This document shows, piece by piece, positions 46,265 to 58,494 of a stretch of DNA of 64,000 nucleotides. The position numbers and the translations under genes were made by a program. How positions within the stretch are numbered: the stretch's first letter is position 1; every line of letters starts with the position of its first letter. The notes under the pieces are model-generated. The model did no database searches. It was not told the origin of the DNA and saw only the letters and a program-made list of their open reading frames with translations. Source of the DNA: Ancylostoma caninum (Eukaryota; Nematoda; Chromadorea; Rhabditida; Ancylostomatidae); contig JBAJFG010000348.1 of NCBI GenBank assembly GCA_037903475.1, positions 372,001 through 436,000 of the forward strand, given 5' to 3'.

Positions 46265-46515
46265 TCACTACAAGCTAGTGGAAGACGCGGGGGGAGGCGA
46301 ATTTTTTGAAATTACTTTATAGAACGGATAAAAATATTCCATCGATTTATTTTTGTCGCTTATTCTTATGCCATTTTAAAAATATTCATTGTTAATCATT
46401 TTGAATTAAAATTAACATTTTTAGTAATTTATTATTCTATTCGGGCCCACGGTGGGGCGGGGTTGCCGCCGTTTCCCTCCCTCCCCCCCTCTCCTCACCT
46501 CCTGGGCAAATCTTG
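46265..46515. mobile_element. hAT-like MITE, strongly diverged copy
   Basis: The left end CTAGTGGAAGACGCGGGGGG, an AT-rich middle, then 'tcgggcccacggtggggcgg' and a C-rich right side resemble the family at 34571-34854. The order of G-rich and C-rich ends is kept but few bases are shared. Confidence 0.4.
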
Positions 46516-46674
46516 CATACGGCAGTGACACGAGCATATGTATATTTTCGTTTTTATTTTTGATCTGATTCAAGGATTTTCTGAATTTTTACCTTTTCAA
46601 ACTTTCAAATAGTTTTGAAGCTCCAAATTTTGTCCACTCAATTCTCCTGTGAAAAGACCTTGTTCTCAATGAGC

Positions 46675-46992
46675 TTATTCTGAGACGCTGTAAGGAATTT
46701 TTCGTTTGTCTGGTAGGGTGAACGATGGCATGCTGGCATGGCGTGGCGACGATTGCGTGGCGCCCACATGTGTCCGGTGCTCGTTTGCTTTCATTTGTGT
46801 GGAGACATTTTGACTCTGGGCAGCACCATGAAAACTGGTTCCAGCTGCAGTTGCATCCCTTTTGATCCATAGATCGTTACCCTCTCTTGACAACTGTTCA
46901 TTGCTGTTGCTACGTTTCTTCCGGTTCTCTGGATTCATTTTTACTCGATTAGTTATTTCATCAGGGTTCGCATGCATTGCCGAAATTACCCA
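46675..46992 (-). CDS. candidate C-terminal exon of an unidentified gene
   Basis: After an acceptor (ACGTTTACAG) the frame reads WVISAMHANPDEITNRVKMN, then a polar, Ser/Asn/Arg-rich tail (ENRKKRSNSNEQLS and more) ending KRKIPYSVSE and a stop, 105 residues in all. It starts in phase 0 and so joins the phase-0 end of the exon at 49184-49261. Low-complexity tails of this kind are common at receptor and channel C-termini, but no membrane segment is in view. Confidence 0.45.
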   Translation of the reverse strand, partial: WVISAMHANPDEITNRVKMNPENRKKRSNSNEQLSREGNDLWIKRDATAAGTSFHGAAQSQNVSTQMKANEHRTHVGATQSSPRHASMPSFTLPDKRKIPYSVSE

Positions 46993-47710
46993 CTGTAAAC
47001 GTATTAACCCACAACCTACCCATGGTTAGGACAAGCGCAACACTTTAACCCTGGATAATTTCAACGATGCAGCCAGGTTCAGAACGGTTGTGAATCACAG
47101 TGATATAAATAGTCTATTTTAACGGTTGCTTTTCCTGTTTTATTTATTTATTTGCTCGGTACACCAACATAATAAATGTGCCAAACAAACACTCATAAAA
47201 GGTTTAATGAAAATCCGAAGTGAGACTCTAATTGGTTACCTGTCTAATAATGTCTACTCACCCCGAAATTAATTGGTTTTAATCATTGTTACTCTTAGGA
47301 TAGCCTTTCTGAATATCAATAGAAGAAGTCAGTGATATCCAAAGATTATTCGAGCAAAGTTATCAGAATTTCAAACATGGGTTTCTCCATAGAGTCCTGT
47401 TGAATATTTCAGAAGAGACTTATCGAACTACTGAAAATAAGCTTTGTGGCTTGTGTTTTTTACGGAGAACTTGTGCGGGTATTTAAAATTTGAATCTACC
47501 CTGGAAATTTGCGTGCGTGGTGCCGGTCTTCAATGGTTTTACAGTTTTGCTCAATTATGTACTCCTCGCTGATGCCGGCTCAGTCGAAGTAAATGATGAT
47601 TTGAAGAACTTGCTATGGGAGTGGATTAGGCATACGTTTGTCTCCCCCCCCCCCTACCTTCGTTGACACATGCATTCACAACATCTCATATTCCTTCCTT
47701 GTCTGAGCAG

Positions 47711-47770
47711 AATGAACGAGCAGTTTAAGCACCACACATTTAGGCAAAAAGAACATTTTCGGGCTAGGAT
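47711..47770 (+). CDS. candidate exon start of the plus-strand gene
   Basis: An acceptor (TTGTCTGAGCAG) ends at 47710. The frame A/ATG AAC GAG CAG continues MNEQFKHHTFRQKEHFRARI, in the phase left by the donor at 46130. The frame stays open to 47894, but the minus strand is also open here and no good donor could be chosen, so the end is arbitrary. Confidence 0.25.
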
Positions 47771-48410
47771 TCATGGATCCCGTTGCAATTCAGGAACCAC
47801 GGGCATTATAAGAATCCTGTTGCAGCAAAATTGCCCTCCTGCAATGACGTGTTTTTCGCGGTGGTTTCCTTGCGGTGCACTTTGCGTACATTGAAATTGG
47901 AAGTCGTCCCTCCCATTAGTAATGAGCCTTTGCACATGTTTTCCTCCGGGAAGTCTATTGTGAAAACAACCGTCCCTCTCGCTTGGAGGCGTTGTTCGCA
48001 ATATTGTCCCCTGCTCGGGAGTTCATGGGTGGCTTCCGTACTTCTGAGAATAACGTTTGATAAATGTATTTGCTTCTTAAAAAACAATTCAACCGAGAAA
48101 CATTGCTTTCAAATTACTAGGTCGATTTAACCTGAAGCTTCATCAGATTTCTCGCAAGGGTAGGAATCTTATGATTTTACAGTGTACACTCTATATTTTC
48201 AGAAAAAAATCTCCTGTGATAGAAATCACTGTGATTTTCTGATAGGTGAATGAAATTCCTGGCCTGGTGACGACAGCATTTTTTTTTTGCTTACCTGCTC
48301 CTGCTCTTTCAAATTTCTGAACTATCGACGAGATCAATGGGATGGCTATTTCTGTTGGAGATTGATGTTGGCCTTTGATAATTGCGCACGTGCAGTTTTT
48401 TTTGTCACAG

Positions 48411-48625
48411 ATTCAGGCAAATTTTCTGAAGGACTGCAGCAGCAAATTGGAAGAACAGATGAGCTGCGGTTCTTCCGAATAGCTACAGGGATGCGCGCGC
48501 CAGTTCCACAGAACGTGCTGCACGAGCAGTTCACTCTCGTGGGACCACCAAACACAGTTGCACCCCGACGCAAAAATGACGACCTCGCTGGGGAGCGGTG
48601 GTTTTATAATCGGATACGCCAATAA
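48411..48625 (+). CDS. candidate terminal exon of an unidentified gene
   Basis: A strong acceptor (TTTTTTTGTCACAG, ending 48410) precedes 71 codons reading SGKFSEGLQQQIGRTDELRF onwards to GERWFYNRIRQ and TAA. Codons are third-position G/C-rich and consistently coding-like. An AATAAA overlaps the stop codon, which fits a 3' end with a very short tail or a later signal. The exon lies inside the presumed intron of the minus-strand exons 49261-49184 and 46992-46675. I do not recognise the protein. Confidence 0.5.
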
Positions 48626-49183
48626 AGTCAATTTTTCACCTCAAGCTTGAAAGCACCATTTTTTTCACGGCCAGAACAAGACTGAGCTCCGTATATGGGA
48701 ACTGTCTGCGTCTCTCGTTTCTTAACTGCATGGATGGAGATCTCTTACTGCTGCTGTCTTTCCGACAGTTTGTCTGTGCAAACGCCTCAACTTTTTTTCA
48801 CAGTTGTTGAGACTTATTCGCACTCTCGTTTGTCTTGCCTGTCGACATGACCTGCACAAGAATGACTTCAGGATGAGGAACGGCTCATGTTTGAGTTCGG
48901 AAATTCGAATTTGAATTAGCCGAAACTTCGGCTATTTGGAAAAGACTAGGAAGTACAACCCTTGAAAAATTATGATAACAAGAGATTTAGAGTTTCCTAT
49001 TTTCCGGATGCCCAATTTTTTTTTGAATCAGGCTTTAAACTAACAATTAATAATTAATGTTTGGTTTTTACCCGGTCTCAAGTATAGTGGGAATATCACT
49101 CATCAAAAATTAGATTGACATTTATGGAATATTAGTTCTGAGCCAATTTATGATGTTTTGCAAAATGAGGACGTACATATTAC

Positions 49184-49261
49184 CTCAATTGTCCGAGCAT
49201 TTTCACTTTTTGCTGCCATTTTCTGTTTTCGTTCATTTATGTGCTGTTTGGAGCGGTTAAT
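49184..49261 (-). CDS. candidate internal exon of an unidentified gene
   Basis: Bounded by a strong acceptor (ATTTTTTTTCAG) and donor (GAG/GTAATA), this 78-base exon encodes INRSKQHINERKQKMAAKSE followed by NARTIE, a charged likely helix. It is in phase 0 at both ends and joins the exon at 46992-46675 to give ...ARTIEWVISAMHANP. The family is not recognised. Confidence 0.45.
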
Positions 49262-49623
49262 CTGAAAAAAAATTGCTTTGAAACACCTGCAAGCAAGACC
49301 CCTTTTCCTATGTGCAACCCATTTTTCTGCCATGGCCCGTTGTTGACGACTGCCACTGCATTGTATGTATCCTTCTAGGAAAAGCAGGCGCCTTTTGTAT
49401 GTGCAGGCTTGTGAGCCACTCTTCAGCTCGATGAAAGGCTGAATAGCCGTTTTATCGGGTCTGAGAGGCTTTCCCAGCTCAAGTGACGTGAATTATCATC
49501 CGGATTATACAAAGGAGAGTGTGGGAGTGGCGTGAGCACGCCACCACTAGTGAACGGCGGAAGTGGTGGAAACCAGTCCTTCAACTTTTCGCTGTGGCGA
49601 AAGTCACTCCCCCCCAAACCTGT

Positions 49624-49772
49624 TTAGGTAATATAAAGTTGCTGATAATAATAGGGTGAGACACTTCCCTCGAAATTGCCCATTTTCTTCAAAAACAGCG
49701 TTACACTTTGGTTTCCATCGGCTGCAGTATGGGGACTTAGCAGGGATTTCGCTTGCAATTTGCATTCTAACT
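49624..49772 (-). CDS. candidate terminal exon on the minus strand
   Basis: After an acceptor (CCTTTTTTTGCAG) the frame reads LECKLQAKSLLSPHTAADGN, then QSVTLFLKKMGNFEGSV and PYYYQQLYIT, and stops. The opposite strand is open for 206 codons, but that frame is hydrophobic and lacks splice context, so I prefer the minus strand. The upstream exon is unknown. Confidence 0.3.
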
Positions 49773-49779
49773 CTGCAAA

Positions 49780-52700
49780 AAAAGGAAACGCTGACAAGCT
49801 CCGTTCCCACTTCCGTCGAGTGATTCATTTCGATGTTTTTCCGTTGGAAATTAATCGAGGTAGACGTCGACAGAAGATTAACAGCAGTACGTCTTCCAGC
49901 ACATACGTATGCGGCACAGCTTGGCGCTCTGAATGTTTGTCATTGGGTTTGTTTATTGAACGCTTCCATCTTGTTGTTTACATTTTCTTTCATTCCCGAA
50001 AATTTTTGATAGTATGCGGCGTTCTTGTTATGTTCTGGCTTCTCAGCATGAGATGCTACCCTTGGTCGTCCTGCGCTGTCGTTGTCCTAGATGTGCAGAA
50101 TATACTTCTTATTTCTATTATACATTTTATTCATTATATTACTTATCGCATTATGTGTGTCACGTTCCACGGTTATACGCACTTCTTCCTACAGCTTAGT
50201 GCATATTACAGCTATTATATGTGTCTACTAAATTATTTATGCGATCCTTCTGAATTACCAAAATGTCTTCTGTTTACTCTGCAACCCTCACTGTGAAAGT
50301 GGGCTGTGGAGTCAGGCGAAAGTTTCAATTCTGATTTCTTTCCTGAAGAGCAATAAAACTGACTGTGAACTTTTGAGTAGCTCGGTAAACATCTAAATAG
50401 TAGGGTGGAGAACGATTCGAACAGTATTTATATTTTCTGACGAGGACGATCCTTCGCCAGATTATTGAACATTTATTGAGTTGAAAGTTTTTTTTTCACC
50501 CTGCTGTTTTTGTTTCTTCTTGGATTTTTGGTAGTAGAATCGCATACGTATTTAGTGTTATAATGCAACTTATGTGCAACTCCAGTTTTAGGTCAGGAAA
50601 AACAAAAAAAAAGGAGAGAAAAAAGGAAAAACATATATAGGCAACAAAATTGGAACCAAACGTGAGCAGGCTAGTAGAATATTTTTCTGCTGCTGCATAG
50701 TCATTTCTGTGCGCGCACCTTATTAACATAAAGAAATCTAGTGTGGGACACCACTAAGACGAATGAATACTGAACTCCTATCCTAGCTTAAGTGTTCTTT
50801 TAGTTCTTCAATTTAGCTAATTCGAAAGTTTCTTAATATCATAGTGAAGAGATAAATGAAAGGAACAAAAAAGAAAACTGTGTTAGTAGTAGAGGAGCAG
50901 AACGGAAAAAAGGAAACAATGAAAAAACAGCAGCTTAAGTAGGAAGACAGAACAAAGCGTCCTTGACATGTTGCTGAATTTCGCTTCCTTACTACATTAA
51001 GCGGTAGATAGGGAAATCAATTTAGAAAAAAATTTTCACCAAAAATTTGCAGCAAACATGGTAGGTTACATGTTTGTAAAATGACTGGCTTAAATGATCC
51101 AATGTCTCACATGGTTTTTCTTCAGGAAAATGCTAGAACTAAGGCGCAGGGAGAATGAGTGCGATAATTCGTCATGACTCATTCTCTGCAGGCAAGTCCC
51201 GCCCCTTGTAGTGTTGCTCCGCCCACTCCACTTTGACGAGTCGCCTGTGGTTGCCTGAACCAACCTCGAACAGTGCTATCGAATTTGTTGTGTTCTCAGT
51301 GGACCAAATCATTAGAGCTCATTTGGTCCCCTTCTCACTACAGTGAAGGGCGAAGTAAAACAAGTGTAAAAAAGAGTCCTTTCATCACCTGAAAGTACTA
51401 TACTATAGTACTAGTACATTACCCGTTCGCAACTCGGCAAAATCGAGTTGTCGACAAGGTGATAAGGGGATCCTTCTCAATCAAGAAGAGAGCTTTATAA
51501 TGATCACACACGATCGGTCCGATGTACTGAAATAGATGTGAAATATGCGATTGGGAAACGGCGGAAACATACTTTACACCGCTATAATATTGTAGTAAAA
51601 GCGTCGTGAGCTCGTTTCACTGCCCACTAGTGTGTTTGTTGTGTGTGCGTTTCCTCATGGGCTTCGTTTTATGCTGCCATAACCTGGCCTTACATATTCG
51701 CGCTGTTCGCCTGACACCGCTTCTGACCGTCTCGTACAAGATGCTGACACGTAGCCCAATTCACTCATTCACTCGCTTTGCCTCATGTCATTAAACTCTT
51801 TTGCTACCTGAATAGGGCGGAAAGATCCCCCGTTGTCGCTGTACCTTTTCCAGAAACATCCATTATTCCTGCTGCACTTTGCAGCCGTGTATTCCCAGCT
51901 GCTTTTCTCATTTTCTATGCCACATCGTTCCTATTTGATGTTGCCGTTTTATAGCTCTACATGGCCTTGCACGCCGAGTTCTTGTCATTCCCGTCTTGAG
52001 CGGTCAAAACACTCATCGAGACATCCCATTTGGCTCCCTAGCCGTGTAACAGCCTTATTTCTGCGACGATTCGCTGTTTTCTGGTGTCCCATCGACTAGC
52101 TTCACTCTTTAAAAAAGTACGAACTGCGATTGGGAACCGATTCCAAGGTTGTGTGCTTTACTAGTTTGCAGATGTGAAGTTCCTGTGGATATTATTAAGC
52201 TGTTACTGTTTCTGATGACTATTACATTTCATCTGTATACCTTATTTATTCCATAGGTGTCTAAGAGTTTTCGCCAGAAAATGACTCGAGATGAATGTGC
52301 TGCTTAACAGATAATGTTAATGGAAAAGATGCATATCGATTGTCGCCATGCGTCGCTTCCCATCGATTTGTTTCCTCGCAATATTCGACCAATCAAGAGA
52401 TAGTGTCCCAAATTTGGCTGATATTCGGTTCATTTGATGGTGTGATTTTGCTATAGCAGTTCGAAGTAAATGATGCTGCATAAGTAAGAAATAGTTGATT
52501 TTAACGAAAACTTAGAACAGGCTAAACATAGAAGAAATAGAATTCAAGCAACACATAACTGTTCCACATTTCGCTTACAAATAGCTCGTACGAAAGTTTA
52601 CACCAACAAACACTTGCTTTAATGTTTTTCTCCTAACAATACTATGTAGACGTCGTTTAGCGCTGTAACAGCAACGTTTTTTATGGCAACAATTGAAAGC

Positions 52701-55700
52701 ATGAGCCGCCTGAAGTTGTTTGACTTTACAAGAGTTTCTCAAAAACTGGTGTGAGTTTTGCAGGAGTGGTCAGATGTCTTTTCCCCGTTTCTTTTTTTTA
52801 TCAGTGGGTCCACATCTGCTTCTGATGATCTCTCTCCTACACCTTAATGTTGCTGGATACAAAAAAAGGGATAAAGAATGTTTCGGCACATAATTTTTTT
52901 GGAGGGAAGGATTAGAGTGATCTCAAGCATTTTCGGGGCGTGCCACATACTGGTCATTGGTAAAAAGACCCGCTTTCAAACCAAGATATGTCAGAGAATT
53001 TCGGAGATTACGTCCTGAATTCCATTCATCAATCCCTTTACCATTAAGGCGATAATTTGCTAAGCGCTTGTCATCCTCCCATGCACTTAAATAGATTCAT
53101 CGTCAGACGATTTCTCCTGAACAAATAGCTGATCTTTGCCTTTGTTTCTGGAATTTTTTTTTGCTCCATTGAAATCGTCTGGACAGAAGAATGGTAAGTA
53201 TAGAGAAAAATAATGTGTAGTAAAATAATTAGGAGTAAAATAATATGGAGAGACTAGTACCACTATAATGTTAGTGCTTGTGGTGCTAATAACCGTTTCT
53301 ATAATATTTACTCATTTATTCCTCTAGAATTTCTTCAGAGTAAAAGTTCCTCTGTCAAAGATTGGACCATCTATTGAAAAATGGCGGTAGTCGCGGAGTA
53401 AAAATGAAATTCGGATTTTGGCCTCCGTTTTCTTATTTCCTTCTGTTCGTGACGTACCTTTCAGTGCATTTAATAAATAAGTAGATTAGCAAATAAGTAG
53501 ACAGATTAATGATAAATAAATAAAATATTGTATAATATCGAAAACTTCACTTTGCTGACCAGCGGTAAATTCCAAGCCCTAGGAGTGTTTTTCGCTTGCA
53601 AATTTTCATATCTGAGCAGTTTACGCTACGGCTTCGGCTAAAGATCACTCAAGAAGTCTCCTGATTTCTTTGTTTTTGACGGGTTGTGTCGCCGGGAATG
53701 TCTGGCTCATCAAGCGAAGTGTCAGTCAGAGATCGCACAGCTGTCGAAATCGATACAACTAGTTGTTATATGTTTACAACAGAAATCACTGTTTCCATTG
53801 GGCTCTGGAATGTTCTATGTTCTTATTTTGTGGGATTTATTTTCCTGAATCCAGACATAAGAAAATATGGGAAAAGTCGCTCCCTGAAAGGGAAAAAGGC
53901 GATTTGAAGGATGTTGTCTGCTTTGCCTCGATCCAATTCGAATTTGATCTTATTAGCAACGCCTCACTGAGGCGGAAGTCTTCAGTGTTTACCAGGTGCC
54001 ACAAGTCAGTCTCCATTCTTGTTGGGCACATCTTTCCTATTTCACTGCCCACCACCTTCTTTCCATATTAGCATCGTAAGCGTAGCTCACTAATTACTGT
54101 CTACATATTGAATAATAGTGAGATAGCCGATTTCAGGTAGATGGCTTTGCATGGCCTTGGATCCTAGTAGTTCCGATAATGTTTTTACAAAAACTACTAC
54201 GAAACCTTCGGAGTCTTTCTCTACGCAAATCTAACCTTCAATACTGCATATATCAATGCACCAGACTTGTAGTAGAATTTAACGACAGAAGCTTTCAATG
54301 CTATTTTGAGGTAGACCTCTTCCTGTCATTTCACTTTTAATCCTGAGACATCCAGAAGGCTTCAAAGTAGGACAAAGATCAGATCTTAAGAGGAGGTAAT
54401 GGCTTAGGATGTTGCACTCTATCACTGCATTAGTTCTAGGGCTTAGAACTGCGTATACCCATATTACAGCGTCCTTGAATGACCCCGAGCGTTTCTGGAT
54501 TGTTGCGAGTTTTGCTTTTTTCTTCATTCAAATTTCTGATAAACGCACCTTTGATAATCTATATAAGATTGATTCATAATGGATAATGGATTAAGATTCG
54601 GATAAGTGATGAGAACTGGAAAGTTCAAAGAGTAGGAAGTGAGGAAGAGGCCGAGACCTAGGTGAGTCGCGCTGTTTTCCATGGGCCATAGCTGTACGGT
54701 GAGGTGGAAAACAAGTATTTTACTGCATTCGTGGAGTTTTCTTTGTTTCTGAACTATCCAAGCTATCTATATGTATTCATTTGCTCTTCCTTCCTATGTA
54801 TTTGGCTTAATCAGAGATGTCACATCCCCAGAGAATGCGCCCGCTCATGGCACGATTTAGAAACTTTCCGATAAATGTTGTGACCCACCCGCTTTTCTAA
54901 TGTGAAGGCTCTTTCTGCTAAAAAAAGTCTATACGTTGACCAAGAGAGTCGTCTAAGTGACAGCAGGTCATGATGTTGGATACCAAATTGTCCAGCATGC
55001 CTATGTTTGGCCTCTGGAATTTGTTCTGCTAGAAAACCTCCCGAAAAACTAAGCTAAGCCTATCACCTTCACCCTTACCCGGAGATGGTAACATCCGTCA
55101 GTGTCTATTTTAATATGGGCCTCTCGATGTTATTCGATTTTTAAAAGTGGTTTCGATGAGTAGGAACAATTTTTGCCCAACTCTCTGGATCCCAAGAATC
55201 TCGAAAGCCAAATTCCCCGCTAATGGACGATTGGAAATTCAGTTAGTGTGATATTTTGTCGAGAAACTCATATAAGTACATTAGGTGAGTAGGAAGCTTG
55301 GAACCTGAACGGGGATCTTCATGAATCCTTCCCTAGCCTTCCCCACTCTATTCTTAGCCTATGCACCTCAGCCTAACATTTCTCAGCATTCGTTTCAATC
55401 GCGCAGACAATGTTTACGTCGTCGTCAGACTTTCTGAATGGTCACGCTGATCACATGAGTCGGTTCTACGTCATTGCTGCTTGCTTGTCACATGATTGTC
55501 ATGTCTAGTAGTTAAATCGGGAATACTCACGATTTACACCACGCTATTCTGGGCGGAGATGGGGTTACCTAAAAATGATTAGTACCAGATAGGAATCTGT
55601 GGAGTTCTCCGTTTTTCTTCCACAACTCCAGCTTCTCCGGAATCCTTGGACTTGCGTTTCATTCTTCCCTTTTTCCACGATTTGAAGTTTCACGCTCATG

Positions 55701-58480
55701 TACCCTTGGTACAGGGGCCATATACATCACTGGAAGGATGAATACAGATATACCTGTAGGACCCGTGTATGATCAATCTTTGGCGGCCACTGGGTAAATA
55801 CATGGGTAAACATGTTCATGGGTGCCAGATAAAGGGTAAATTCGAGGAACTTACAATGTTGCAATGCGTGTAATCTCATCGATGCATACGAGCCTTGATC
55901 CTTCATGGATAGTTGATGCATAGTCTTCGCTTGTTAATGCTTTGTCTAAGCATATGTGCGCGTGTTTACTAGGAGGTAATTTTGTTATTGTGCGACTGTG
56001 AATCTCTAAATTAATAAGAGAGAAATCGTTATTCTAATAAATCATGGGTGAAATGCGGTCATTAGTTGAGCATAATATGTAAAAAGAGGTAATTTACCAG
56101 GTATGTACTTCATATTTTTCACTTTTCATTCACCTTTTTCCTTTTTAAACTGAAGAGCATGCTGCACTGCGCTGCCTTAACTAAACCCTTGACTGGAAAC
56201 GAAGAAGATTACTTCGCTTTCCCTATCCTTTTTGTACTTCTTGCTGCTACTTCCGCCACAGCCTTTTTCTGAAATGAAGGTCAATATTGTATTTATTTCT
56301 TCTCCTTTTTTCTCTTTTTCCTTCGGCGTAGTGGTACTAACAATTTGTACTAAATCTGTGCGTTGGAAGCGTGTGTGACTATTTGGTAAAGGTTAGGCCG
56401 AAACGGAGCCAAGACGGAGTCCAGACGCAAGAAGACGGGTCGTATTTGTCGTAGGTTTGATATAGATATTCGCGGCGTCCGCGCAGTGTTCTCATTCATG
56501 AATTACATGCCACGTTGAACGATCTTCATGGAGAACGTTCCGTAAATGAGTGCGTGCGTCTCACGAGCGATTGACGCTCGCATCTGGCATAAATTTCCGT
56601 TCAAGTGTTAGATTCACTTATAGCAACGCGTTTCTATCTCCAGGGCTAGGACTCATGAACGTATGACTAAGCAAAACCATGTTAGTTAATCACTTTTTAT
56701 ATACTGCATCTCTTTACATTCATTATATACTCTATAGATAAACCAATCACGCTAACCATCATTGGTTTGCGTGGTCAGCGTTCCATAAATACTCCATGCC
56801 ATAATCGCACATGCAAAATGAACACCAATATTTTGTTGCTACAATATCAGCGTCGTCGTAAAAAGTATGTATACCTATTCACAAGCGGGTCATGATTTCC
56901 CCTGCATATACCTGCCGGTGAGAAGGCTGATAGAAAAGGCTGCTTAGTTCTGCTGAGCGTGTCACAATCACCAGTAGAGCACGCAGTAATTTAACTTTTC
57001 TTCGGAATTCTTTTTAATGGTTACACGCGCGAATTCGCTTCCGTTCTGCTGGCATTTTAGGTTTTTTAAAGGTGTTATTGTGTGTTTTATGTCTCACGCA
57101 TACCCATTTTGGCCTGTTTTCGTTGCCGTGGAGAGGCAATATAGAGCGAAAAATGAGCGCGATGGTCACCGTTACTCTGAGGTGTTATCCTTTTCTTTCT
57201 GCTAGGTTCTTTTTAGGTGTACCTAGAAAGCAACGCTTCCCTCATTTTAGCTGCTGAAAAATAGTCCTAGACCTGTAGGATGTTAAAGCATGTTATCGTA
57301 AGACTATTCAAGAGTAGATACGGCATAGCTGGTGCGAATTGAGCCACCTGGTTAGAATGACTGCGTTTCGAAAATGTGCAAGCTGCCAAGCACGATGGCA
57401 GGATCCGTGATGAAATCGTTTTCGATGCCACGTTACTCAAGGACTTATGAAGGCAAATGGAATCGAGGTGGTTTGTGTACGATTCAGCAGCAATGTTCGC
57501 TGATCACTCATCATGTTGCGGTTCAAGGACAATTGCATTTCGTGTTTTTCTTGCTGCGTTCAATCTACGAGTTTTTCCTCTCACGGAAATTGCCCAAGAA
57601 TGTTTCCTTGCCTTGCACATAGTGTTGTTTTACCAATTTTGTGTACAGAATCCTGTGGTTTGATTCAGAAATCTCGTGAACCCAAAGGGACCTGGACTCT
57701 ATAAAATGGTGCTTGAAACGACTCGGGACGAGCTTTAGTGGTAAATTTCCCAGGAGGTAGGGAATGGTTGCGACTGGTTGCAGGATAATGGATATTTCTA
57801 TGTGATTGTACTTCCATCTTATCGCTTACCTAAACCGGTGTTCGTCAGTATGTAAGATGTCCACTGATTCGGTATGACATTTTAACACAGAAATTCTGAC
57901 AGAGAAAAACTTCATGGAAAATTCATATCTTGGAGATTATGTGGACCATTCTTTGAATTAAAAAAATCGGCACTCTTCATACAGTTGCCTTTTTGTAGGG
58001 GGTTCATTCGCCTGCCGGAGCCCACGTTACGGGCAAAAAAAGCGAAAAAATTCAGTGGCACTAGCAATTTGTCTGTCTGTTGCGATCACTTTTCTCTCAA
58101 CCTCTTCTCGGTGGTGTAGTTGACTCCCGTCTCCCAGCTGTCACAACTGATAATGTCTGTTAGCTCTCGTTTTCTGCACTATTTTCTACCGTCATGTCAG
58201 CACATTTTATTAATACTTACTTCAACACATCCTGCTTTTTGTTCAAGGAAAAACTAACAGATTGATCACCATCCGTTCATTTGCCATCACTGCTACCTGC
58301 TTTTAACACATTTCTGTGTTCTTCTTTATTGGTGCGCACCTTCCTGCTCATTTCTCGTCATGCACTTGAACCACTAATTATTTACTTTCTTGCACGATCT
58401 CATGGATCGCTCAGAATCTATTGTCTATGTGCGTAAAAATGATATGAACTTATGATTGATGTTTAGCCCCGAATGTAGAA
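49780..58480. other. intergenic or long-intron region, little supported
   Basis: No gene can be called. Weak hints are: a coding-like start MSGSSSEVSVRDRTAVEIDT at 53695-53760 without a good acceptor; a frame MCKLPSTMAGSVMKSFSMPR at 57374-57470 ending near a GTGGTT donor; a repeat block at 55795-55930 shared with 31795-31960; and an eroded Tourist-like stretch near 56385-56605. Simple AAAT-type repeats lie at about 53465-53525. Confidence 0.3.
56385..56605. mobile_element. possible Tourist-like MITE relic
   Basis: The right side 'gtgcgtgcgtctcacgagcg...cgctcgcatctggcataaatttcc' and the left 'aaaggtta...gtccagacgcaagaag' recall the subterminal repeats of the copy at 36671-36919. The ends are too worn to define. 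Confidence 0.35.
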
Positions 58481-58494
58481 AAAAGGAGGAAGAA

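Noticed and set aside
49676..50296. 206-codon plus-strand open frame
   Set aside because: It is hydrophobic, rich in rare codon combinations and lacks splice context. A length like this is expected about once by chance in this amount of sequence, and the minus strand holds a better exon at 49624-49772.
57374..57660. Overlapping frames MCKLPSTMAGS... and MESRWFVYDSAAMF...
   Set aside because: Two frames look partly coding, which might mean a frameshifted pseudogene, but neither matches a family that I recognise or has firm splice sites.
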